Shown: positions 54,191 through 64,000 of the stretch, in pieces
How the letters are laid out: each line of letters starts with the position of its first letter
Position numbering within the stretch: the first letter of the stretch is position 1
Assembly (NCBI GenBank): GCA_008711295.1
Contig: VUYV01000053.1
Coordinates: forward strand, 4,589,162-4,653,161
Direction of reading: 5' to 3'
Length of the DNA: 64,000 bases
From: Anarhynchus alexandrinus
Lineage: Eukaryota; Chordata; Aves; Charadriiformes; Charadriidae
The notes under the pieces: model-generated
What the model was told of the DNA's origin: nothing
Database searches by the model: none
What the model saw: only the letters and a program-made list of their open reading frames with translations
Made by a program: the position numbers and the translations under genes

Positions 54191-57129
54191 CCCACATGAA
54201 TGTTTTTGCAAAGTGCAGGAGAGGGAGATCCCGCCTGGAGATAATGGTGTTGCCACTTCTCCTGGCGTTGCCCCAGCTGCCCTGCTGTCAGCTGCTCCTG
54301 ATGTCCTGGATTTTTTCAGCCGAATCTCCCTATAGGAAGAGAAATCTGTGCTGTCTGCTCTGGTACATCCTAAATGTGTGTAGGTTGTGCCGGCTGGCTC
54401 CGTGGGCAGGCAGGCAGGCGGCAGAGCAATCCCCCTCCTTCAAGGCACTGCGTGGGGCTCCTCCTCGCTGGGCACTGTGAAAAAGAGATGTGTCACTGGC
54501 TCCTGCCTCTGACTTACGAAACCAGCAGGCGCCGGGTGCCTGAGAGTGGGATTTGCACTTATGCGCCTCTCCGGCTTCACAGGCAGCGCTTGTGGTTGCT
54601 CAGCGATGAGTGCTGCGGACACAGCCGTCTAAAAAACGTTTGGTCATTGCATGAGTGATGTAGGGCATCACCTTCTTTAGCTGCCTGCCATGACCAGCCA
54701 CAGTCCCTGTGGACATCCTGCAGCCCCTGTGCAGCTCGAGCCTGCTGTGCTGGGCACCGCCGTGGTCGAGGAGCCTGGCTGGGAGCCGGGAAGGAGCAGA
54801 ATTTCCTCAGCTAATTGTATTTATGCTCCTCGGGGAGTATTCAAGGGATGGACACACTAGTGCAGGGAGTCAGGACAAGAGCACGTGTGCACCCACTGTG
54901 TGCCCAGGGCACCCACACGCCACGTGGACACCCAGGACAGCCACTGGCCACGGGTGGTACAGCACCACGGGGAGACCGTGATGCAGCGCAAAACCACAGG
55001 ATGGTTTCCCTCTCTCCTGTGAAACAGGGACGCGAGAGGCATAGAGTAGTTGTGTCGACACTGCAGTGATGAATTATTTCTTGGTACTGTATTCAAGGCC
55101 AATTATTGCTGCTTTTTTCCTTTTTTTTTTCCCCACCATGAAAAACGCCTATTTTATTGAATGTTTTTTCCTTCCTGTTTCAGCAGTTTGGAGGCATAAA
55201 GAGAAATTGAAACGCCGTCCCCGCACAAGAGCTTGACATCAAAGAAATCCTGTGCAGCTGTTCCAGATGAAACAGCAGCGCGCTGCTTTGAAAACATTTA
55301 TACTAGGCTACAGTTTGAGTAGAGCTAAATGAAATCCTGTTCAGTAGCCAGTAATTTAGAGATATTGTCATGTTTATCTATGGGTTTTGAGAAACAAACG
55401 TGTGCTTATTTTCTGGACTTTTCTATATAGTGTCCTCTTTATTACAAATAGTTGGGAAAACCTTATGAACTTCTTCTGATGAGAAAAATACTTTTTATAG
55501 TGGCCTCATATGAGTAATTGTATTTAGCTGTGATTAGAGGCTATCAGAATGAAATTTGTATTAATGATTTTTCCAGGGGCGAAGCATTTATATTCACTTA
55601 ATTGATATTGCCACATTCAAATGGCCATTACCAGGAAGTTACTCAGAGTAAAATAACAATGCTAATACCACCTAGGAATTATAGCTCATCCTGTTAGCAT
55701 AGTATTGTTGCCATGTAATTAGGGATGCAACAGCTGGCTTGATGAGAAAGAGCAATTATAGAATTATTAATGGGTTATAGGCTTCTCTGCAGTGTCATGG
55801 CAGAAGCACAGAAACAGGGTTTGGGAGGGTGCTTGGAGTGATCTCCTGCAGCCCCCAGCTTGACATGGGGTTGGCACTGGCACAGGGGCAGCCCATCGTG
55901 GTGCTGCCTCGCTGGGGCTCGAAACCCCTCGAGGAGGCATCCTCCGGGCAGGTCTCGGCTGCCTTCCTAGCAGGAGTAGTCAGGAAAATTAATCACCGTG
56001 TTGAGCCAAAAAGCAACAAACAAGCACAAAAGTATGTTGTCCGGAAAGCAGCAGATCCAGAGCCTCGTTGGTATATCAGGAACCAAACAGCCCCAATGCG
56101 CCCTTGGTTGTCCCCTACAGCTGGGACTGGTCCCTCCGCCTGCCCGCCCGGCTCCCAGCCTGAAGCACCAGCAGCACCGGGGCTACGCACTGCTGCGGGT
56201 TATCGTCTCCAGTTGGACTTAAGTGTTGCTGCCAGAAATGCCATATTTTTTATATCTATTTACAAATTGCCTGGGATCTTAAGTACAACACTAACCTTGA
56301 TCACGCTCAGGGCGGGTGGGAGTTTTTGCCCGGACAAACACTTCACTGGGTGTCAGTGTCCTGTAGCAGCAGGGTTGCTTCTTCACGTGCTGCTCGCTTG
56401 CAGACCAGAACAAATGTGGTATTGCTTGGGGGAGGCCTGGCATCGTACAAAAGCAGCTTTCTAGATTTTTAAAAGCTAACGGGAATTAATTACTGTCATC
56501 TGCTGAAGAGGCACCTTTAAAATTCAGAATAATACCCTTGTGATGTCGTGCATCTGCCGATGGCCGGTCCCACTGCAGCCGGACCCGCACACCCCCGTGT
56601 GCCGCAGGAGCGGGAGCGCTGCTCTGGCAGCTCTTACTTAGCAAAAACCTGTTGGTCCCAGGCAGGCGCGGGCTGCAGCGCGGCTCGGCTGGGCTGCGGG
56701 GTCTCCTACGGGGATCCAAGCGGCCGCTCATGGGCTTCAGCCTCCCCGCAGACGTTCATGCACCGCTCGCCCAGGCATCCCATAGTGCGTAGCGTCAGCC
56801 GCAAGCGCCGACGTCGTCGCTGGCGTTTTTCACTTAGGAAATGTCTCGACAGTCCTGGGTGACGGCCAGTAGCTCGTGTCACTTCGTGGCCATCGGATCA
56901 GGTTTGGAGCCTGTCCCGCAAGCTCCTGCCAGCTTTAGCCAGTCTGTGCCAGTAGCACCATGCCTGCCGTGGCATCTAAGCTGGAGCTCTATCTCCTGCA
57001 GCAGGTTTGAACCTCTTTTCAATATTGGGCATGAATAGAAAATCTGAACTATCTGTATTTTGAGCTATTTTCTATTTTGGTGATAAGTTTCAGTGCTTTC
57101 TCTACATACAGTATTTTATATAACACAGC

Positions 57130-57144
57130 TATATATATATATAT
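57130..57144. repeat. (TA)n microsatellite
   Basis: About seven TA units in the putative distal 3' UTR. Confidence 0.85.
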
Positions 57145-57305
57145 TTACAGGGTTGGGCTGTCCAGGGAAGTCCCACCAATGTGTTGTAGAAATATTTCAC
57201 TAAATATGAAATATATTTGATTATTTTATATGCTATGAGTTTGGTATTTTGGTACTTCTTTTTTTTTCTGTGCTTATTACTGTGCTAAATGTCAAATTAA
57301 ATCTA

Positions 57306-57311
57306 AATAAA
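57306..57311 (+). promoter_or_regulatory. Distal NRIP3 polyadenylation signal candidate
   Basis: AATAAA in TCTAAATAAAGTTTAATTG, followed by TTATTGCTGTTTATTTGCCTG, a T/G-rich downstream element. This is the best-looking transcript end after NRIP3. Confidence 0.45.
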
Positions 57312-57330
57312 GTTTAATTGTTATTGCTGT

Positions 57331-60300
57331 TTATTTGCCTGTACCCTGGCTATGCCAGTTATTTGTTTTCAGGGCACTTCTCTACTGAGAACAGGAGTTC
57401 ATTTCAGTCTTTACCCTGATGGGCCTCCACAGTGCTTTTGTGATTGCATCAGGAATTGCTATCGGGCCGTATAGAGAGCAGCAGCGGAGACGTGCTAACT
57501 GGGCAAGCTAAATGGCAGGCGGTACTTGTGGTAAAACACGAGCATTTGAAATCCCAGCCTTTTGTCGCCGTGCATCTCCCTTCCAAAGGAGGTGTGGGAT
57601 CCAGTTTGTGCTGCTTCGAGTTTTACCCCAAAGGGTAAAAAAGCGGAGTTTGCTCCTGCTGTGCTTGGCGAGCTCGCTGGGGCAACGCCAGCCACTGCAG
57701 GGGAATGTGAGGGAGACTTTGGAAACTTTATGAAGCTGGGACAGAAAGCAATCAGAGCAAAAGACAGGTATATCATGTGTTTATGTGACCACAAAGAGAA
57801 CAGCAGAAGCCTGAGATCAGGGGCTTCCCCAAGGCTTTGAATTTGGATTTAGGGGCTTGCCGTCTTTGCCAAGGTAGGCTTTAGGCTGCTTCAGTAGTAG
57901 CTGGTCTGTCTCCTACTGATGAGAAATTATCCTTTTACCAGCTAAAAGGTAAAGCCCCACAGTACAAACCTTCGGTGGAGCAGCAATGCTCCAAGACCAG
58001 TAAAAATGGCTCTCAGCGCTGGGCTGCCTTTCTCCGAGTGCGGAAAGAAACCAGAATCCAGCAATAAAGTGGAGAAAAAACGAAGAAGATAAACGTACAG
58101 GCAAAAATAACTTCTGCTTCCTGGAGCTGCTATGAGTTTCTAGACGTACTCAGACTATTTCTGACACTAGAGAGCAGAGTCCTAGCACTGGCAAATGAAA
58201 AATCAAGGGGCAAAATTTTACCCCTTCAGCGCAGAGTGGGATTAGCCCTGGTGCCGGTGGCCTTTCAGAGGTGGCTCCTGTGAGCAAGAGGCTCTATAAG
58301 ACAGGACAGCTGCTACGGGAGACAGGTGCTCGCCTCAGTTCAGAGGGATTACAGACTATGGGAAGTAACATCAGACCCCTGCATCTACACAAGCACTTGC
58401 ATGGCTGCAGAGGTAAAGGGTAAAGCGGCTGACTGTCGCAGACCAGCTCAGCAAGCCCTGGGTGCTTGTTCCTGCTCACCTCCAGCACAGGCGTGTGCCT
58501 ATGTGCCTTGGGAACCTCTCCCCAACACGGGTTTGCAGGAAGCCCAGGCATGGCCCCGCAACCGAGGGACCTGCTGTCTCAGGGTGGGGGCCAGGAGCAG
58601 AGAAGAGGACAATGCCTGAAATGATCTGGATGAGAAGGACTTGGGAGATAAAAAGGCAGCTGCGAGTGGATGTTATGAGAAGCCCCTGGGGTGGTGGAGG
58701 GTTTTGTTGAATGATTTATGCCCCAGCTGGTGAATGCTGTCACACTGCAAACAAACATCTCACAGGTGAGGACAAGCACAACACCCCTAAGCAGACTGAG
58801 GGAAAGTGAGCCAGCTGCTCCTCGGCACTGTTGCTTGTGCTCATGTAGTCAGCAAAGCGCAGGGGGACAAAACATCTTTGCCCCCTCCGATGCCTTCTCT
58901 TCATTTTGGTCATGCCTAAAGCAGAGATGAAGCATGCAAAGAGGAAGACATTAACAGGAACCTTAGTGGGTCCATCGTGGTGCTTCAAAAGCCGGTGGAA
59001 CCTGTAGGGTCTTGATGGTTCGGCTCCTGCAATTCAGATGGCCCATGTAATTACGACATCAATGCTCACTGCAAATTTTGGAGATCTGGACAGTTGGTGG
59101 AGAGTGGCTGTCAGACTCCCAATTCTTGTCTGTATTTCATGGTAAGTGATGTGCCTGAGGCCACGCACGCAGGCAGCAGCAGAGGAGAAGCACCCCAGGG
59201 CTGCAGAGTGAGTCTCTCCCCATGACCCCACCACCTTCCTCTTCACATTGGTCCAAGCAGCTACGGAGCCGTCCGTCCGGTTTAACTCTTTCTGGGCTGG
59301 CCGCTCTGCAGCAGCACTTGCTGCTGATCCGAGTGGAAAGTCAGAAGAGGTTGTCAGGAGCAGCCCTACAGCAACATTATTCACACACATTTTGTATCCT
59401 GCTGAGATCCACCAAGGTTTTTTCACGGCCTCTGCCAGCAGAGCAGCTGATTAGACGAGACCTGCTGGGGCGCCTCTCCACAGCTATCTGCAGGGTAATC
59501 TGTTATCTAATAGTTCTCCAGGGAGGTCCTTTTTATGGGCTTTTCTATTACTGTTTTGCTGATGATAATGTGATGCTCAACATGTTGTGAAAACAAATCT
59601 GATTCGCATGTCTCAGAAGCAAATAACTAGATGACTTATTTCAATATAAACATACATTTTAGGGCTGTACATTGCTTGGTTTATTTTATGGGGCAAACAT
59701 CAGTTGAGGTCTGTATTGCTTTATCACCTGCTTGCTTAATAGATGGAGGTGAGGTACTGGGTTCCCATCAATTGAAAGTCTGTTCCTTTACATCAGCTGA
59801 GTTTTCTTTTTTGCCCTTTTTCACAGATTGTGCGCCACTGGCGGTAGCTCAGCCATGTGCTCGTCTCCTCCTCCTTCTCCTCCTCCTCCTCTGTTTGCTG
59901 GGAATGCCCTGACGAAAGGCTACAGACTCTGGAGATGACACTGTAGGTATCGGTGACATTTCACTAGAGATGGCATTGCTGAAAAGGCAATTGATTTAAT
60001 GATTTTGTTACGAGAGTGCTGCTGCCACCGCTTCCCCAGGATGAGACTTCATCACTCAAAGTGGGTGTGAAGCCAGTCAACAACCTAAAAATACTGGGAG
60101 TTCAGGAATAACAGGAAGGCACGGCAGGAGGAGAACCAGCTGGGGGGACGCTGCAGGGTTTTTCTTTCTTTTGTATTTTGAATGCAGCAGGATCGATGCC
60201 TGGGGTTCATGAGAGAGCGATCGGCACAGCGGCTGCCCCCACTGTGAGACGCAGTTGGACTCTCCAGAAAAGCAGGAGGGGAAGAGGTGCAAATCTACAT

Positions 60301-62700
60301 GCTCGTTAAAAGTAAAACCACTGAGTATCCTAGAAACAGGTGGTGTATCTGCAGAAGGTGGGGAGTTCTTAATGCCGCTTCAGCCCTGCGTGTCTTGCCT
60401 CTGCTGTCCACGTGTCTCCCCCAGGGAGTAGCAGAGCCAGCACTGATTTATTGCTCACCTCCTTTCACCTCTCTTCTTCAAAGACCGGGAAAAACAACCT
60501 TCTCCCTGCAGTGGACACGCAGACACTGCTACTGCAGGTGAGGAAACAGCTACCACCCCGAGATGCCTTCAAGGGTTTCATTGCCTGTGGGGCTGACGCA
60601 GCCTGCACGGGCCCCGTGCCCTGCGCCGTGGTGTCCGTCAGTGCCGTGCTGCTGTTTGTCCCCGGTTTGGCCGGGCTGGCCCGTGCTGCAGCTGCAGGTA
60701 CCATTCTGGGGCACCGCAGGCTGCAGCTGCAGCATCCCAGTGCTCTCACTGGGCAGCACCCTCATGGGTGACATGGGGGGTGCAGGAACCCGGTGTGCTA
60801 CCTTGCTGGCAGAAGAAAGGCAGCGGTTGCTCCTCACAAGGGGTGAAGCACTAAGAGAGAGCTGCCATGAAGATTGGGGCGAGAGACCTGGACCCAGCCA
60901 GCTGAAAACTCACTCTGCTGTAGGGAAATGGTAGGCAGGGCTACGTACCGCTGTTACCTGCAACCCCGTGGCGCACAACTGGCCACCGTGTTTTCCAGGC
61001 ATTGCCAGCTGGGGAGCATCCCAATGGCAATGCCAGCAAAGGCAGCATTGAAAAATGCTGCTTAAGGGAAAGGGCAATATTGAGACCTATGTTCTCAATA
61101 AGAAAAACAATATATTTTAAAGTGTTGCTATAAACCCCAGTCTTCTGTTCCTCCACAAACAGATCAGATGGAGCAAGGAGAGCGATCAGGCACTCGATGG
61201 CTGCAAAACATACTGAGTCACGGAGAACAAGGGCAAACAGGCTCCATCTGAGAAACTCCGCAACACCAGACGGCTCTGGCTATTAATTTGAAAAGAAAAA
61301 AAGGTAATTGGGGGATGAATCATTGGTCTTCCCTAGATCAAAAATCCAAAAACCACTTCAAAACCCCTGGGTGGAAGAAAAAGCCCAGCACGAGTGTGTT
61401 GCAGCCCAGGGACCTGGTTTTATCCAGGCCAGTAGAGATCAGGACACAAGAAAAATGATCAGGATTTTGCCACCAGCCTTTTCGGGTGCTGGCAGAGAAA
61501 GAGAAAACCCATAATTGGGTAAAACATGACTTAGAGCTGGCATAACAGGGAAACTGGGTCTCAACAGTGCTGATGTCTGAGAATCCAGTGAAGTGGGTCT
61601 GCTGTGAGTGGTGCCCTGGGAAGGGCTGTTTGGCCTTCTGGCTCAGCAGGTTTAAAGAGGAAATCTGTGGATTTTAGGCTCCTTCTACTCTCAGAGAGCT
61701 CCTCTACTGAAAGCACCATGATACTTCTTGATTTAGACTTCAATGACATTTTTTGGATTGACTTTTCAGGCTAACAGAAGGGGAAAACGGGCTCTTGTTC
61801 CTCCAGAAGGCAACGGCAATGTATTTTTAAAAACAAATTATGTATGAGGGCTAATTAACTTGGCATTTACAGCTTAACATTCTCCCAGATAAATTTGCTC
61901 CAACTGAGACCACATTTTGTTGCAAGGAAGCTTCTGCATAGCATCTCTTTCCTCCTGCTGCTTTGTACGCTGTGATATTAAGGTCACAAGCCATCTTCCA
62001 ATGTCCTGTTCAGTGCCTTCCAATTAAGTAATGAGCAGAGCGAAGATCCCAGGTACGGTTTAGCTGTGGTTTAGCCGTGAGGGCTCAGTTGGGCTCCTTA
62101 TGGTCCTGGTCAATGTTTTAACAGCTAGAAACATCCTAGCGGCACAGGCTCCTAGAGGATCTTGCTACGGAGCAATGATTTCACCAGCGGAGATGCTGCT
62201 GTTTCTGCTCACCGTAGAGAGAAGCTCTGAAAACATCAAATTAATGAGGGGAAGGAGACTATGTAGGCAAGGAATTTATCTCCTCTTCCACTGCTAAGGC
62301 CTTGCCAAACAATTTGCTTGCAGCATGCTGTGGTTATGGTTAGCAGGCTGGGGGGGACAGACAGCCCAGATGCATGGCCAGGACGGGTCAGGCAAAAACC
62401 TCTTGTCCATGCTGCCACAGGACACCTGTCCCACCACAGGAGCTCCGAAATCCTGTTTGCCTGTGCTGTGCATGTGCTTTAGGGCTATGCAGCACAACAG
62501 GGCAGCACTCGCTCCACTCAGTAGGGAAGCACAGCTGAAGAGAGAAAACCTAAGCTTGTTTCGACAAGGGGTGGTGACTTTACGTTGATATTATTTGGGT
62601 GTTATTTAACTCACAGCAAAGTCCTCCCTCTCTTGCCATAACCATTTTCCACCCTGGGGAGTGTCCCTTGTCCTCAGGAGAGCATCCAACAGTGCAATGC
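57331..62700. other. Intergenic DNA downstream of NRIP3
   Basis: No gene I can support. I looked for TMEM9B, the next gene on the mammalian map, and did not find its cysteine-rich or membrane segments. There is a (CTC)n tract at 59863-59892. GC-rich parts give short frames on both strands, for example 60412-60771 with a hydrophobic stretch, none recognisable. Confidence 0.6.
59863..59892. repeat. (CTC)n-type trinucleotide tract
   Basis: An imperfect CTCCTC/TTCTCC run of about 30 bases. Confidence 0.8.
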
Positions 62701-62856
62701 TGGGAATGCCTCATCCCTGGAAGAGTTCAAGGCCAGGTTGGATGGGGCTTTCAGTAACCTGGTCTAGTGGAAGGTGTCCCTGCCCATGGCAGGGGTTTTG
62801 AACCAGATGATGTTTAAGGTTCCTTTCAACCCAAACCATTCTATGAGGCTATGAAT
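62701..62856 (+). repeat. CR1 LINE, short 3' fragment
   Basis: Sense-orientation CR1 3' UTR: GGCCAGGTTGGATGGGGCTT, GTGTCCCTGCCCATGGCAGG, then CAACCCAAACCATTCTATGA. It ends in ATTCTATGAGGCTATGAATT, a diverged CR1 3' repeat. Only about 150 bases remain. Confidence 0.93.
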
Positions 62857-63962
62857 TCATGCATTATCTAAGTAGTTCTGGTAAAGAAGGGAAAAGGGCT
62901 TCACCTGTACCTACGCAGAGGGCAACTAAGCACAGTTACCACTGACAAAAAACTGCTTGGAGAAAGCACTAACGTAATGAATCACTGTAGTCTGTACAAA
63001 GGGGGAGTTAATGGGATGCTCTCATTCAAAAATTATATTAGAAGATGCTGATGGCAATGAGCCCACATCAGTTGCTGTCCCTGGACTTCCGCTCTCTGCC
63101 ATCCCAAATTGAGTTAAGGTGATCCAGATGCGCCTCTTATTGCTTTAGGAGAAAAATATGGCTTATTTTTTCCTGAAAGTCACAGGTAACTAATGCAATA
63201 CAGGCCAGGCACAGCAAAGGTAAAGCCCCATCCTCAGCGGCGTGAACTGCCACAGTCTCGGTGAGATCAGTAGGCTATCCCCAGGGCTGCAGCTGTGGAA
63301 GAGAAAGTCTCAGGACTCTGCTCGACAGAACAAATGGATAAAATGCACTGGCCATAAGACTGGTTTTTGGGAGGGCTGTGGGTCTGCACAACTATCTGTT
63401 CATATGCAAACCAAAACCTTGAATTTCCTTCACTCTTTTAGATGTTTCTTGTCTTAATTTTTAAGCCTGAGTTGATACATCTTACACTAACAAGATCAGT
63501 TATTCATTTTCCCCGACTGTTCCCACAATACCAAACTATAAACATAAGTGGTGGTGGTGGATAAACAAACAAACGAACCCAAAAGACACATACACAAAAC
63601 CCAAATAAAACACTCAGTTGTAAAGCCCAGAAGCTCTAATCAGGGCTCCTGTATATTAAACACGATACAAACAGAATGGATTTAGTGTCCAGCTTTTGAG
63701 GCTGGTGGGTTAAAATGAGGGGAACTTGGCTAGTGAAGCAGACAGACAGGAGCACAAAAGGAAGGACACAATGAGGTTTTAGTAGAAACAATTGTGTGCA
63801 AAAATAATCCCTAAGAGACTGGTGTTAATAACCAACCCTCCCCACAGCTCTTCTGCATAGAAGATGCTACCTACTGGAAAAGCCCATGACAGTTGCATTT
63901 AGGTGGGTGTAGAAGCAGCCTCCCAGGGAGCATTGCTCAGAGAGGACTGCCTCCAGGTAAGT
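62857..63962. other. Intergenic DNA
   Basis: No gene or repeat family recognised apart from an A/C-rich tract (ACAAACAAACGAACCC) at about 63.56-63.61 kb. Confidence 0.6.
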
Positions 63963-64000
63963 CACAGAATCATATAATTGTCTAGATTGCAAGGGACCTT
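63963..64000 (-). repeat. CR1 LINE, cut by window edge
   Basis: CACAGAATCATATAATTG followed by GCAAGGGACCTT is the reverse complement of a diverged CR1 3' end. The element continues beyond the window. Confidence 0.85.

Larger units (their letters stand above)
53835..57330 (+). other. NRIP3: Probable NRIP3 3' UTR
   Basis: From the stop codon to an AATAAA at 57306, with AT-rich, UTR-like sequence from about 57.0 kb. An earlier AATAAA at 54185 would give a short form. Inside, 55.1-55.8 kb is AT-rich and conserved-looking, 56.5-56.8 kb is GC-rich, and a (TA)n tract lies at 57130-57144. The 211-codon frame at 55829-56464 shows no domain and is probably chance. The extent is inferred, not observed. 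Confidence 0.45.

Noticed and set aside
55829..56464. 211-codon plus-strand frame downstream of NRIP3
   Set aside because: Lies in the presumed 3' UTR, overlaps other open frames, and shows no domain or conserved-looking motif.
60412..60771. 119-codon frame with a hydrophobic stretch (VVSVSAVLLFVPGLAGLA)
   Set aside because: GC-rich region with competing frames; no family recognised and no neighbouring exons.

Overview
This window is nuclear DNA of a bird. Spliced genes with kilobase introns, truncated CR1 LINE copies ending in the avian CR1 3' signature (at about 35.05, 36.6, 62.8 and 63.96 kb) and a solo LTR all point that way. I cannot name the species.

Two protein genes can be followed exon by exon, both on the plus strand. 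(1) About 2.3-25.7 kb: the 3' half of SCUBE2 (signal peptide-CUB-EGF protein 2). Twelve coding exons give the last EGF module, the spacer, two cysteine-rich modules, the CUB domain and the conserved C-terminal tail. Its 5' exons lie upstream of the window. (2) 41.8-53.8 kb: the complete coding region of NRIP3 (nuclear receptor-interacting protein 3), six exons and 243 codons, with a retropepsin-like DTG motif and a TATA-containing promoter candidate. SCUBE2 followed by NRIP3 in the same orientation is, from memory, also the mammalian order (human 11p15), which supports both calls.

The most interesting observation is inside the 8.5-kb SCUBE2 intron at 6.5-15.0 kb. At 12682-12852 lies a 171-base, indel-free relic of the exon that in mammals encodes the first cysteine-rich module. 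It carries three in-frame stops, and its 5' splice site reads GG where GT is expected. The exons on either side are both phase 1, so they join in frame without it. The predicted protein therefore has two of these modules instead of three.

Other structure: a perfect 57-bp inverted repeat with a single-base spacer about 280 bp upstream of the NRIP3 start codon; a 30-bp inverted repeat with one mismatch around a T-rich loop at 31.9-32.0 kb; a 774-bp minus-strand solo LTR at 32.9-33.7 kb; exon-like open segments at 28.23 and 37.38 kb and, on the minus strand, at 43.56-43.85 kb; and AT-rich stretches that look like conserved non-coding DNA. The first 35 kb are AT-rich; from about 35 kb the DNA is more GC-rich. 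The final 6.7 kb hold no gene I can support.
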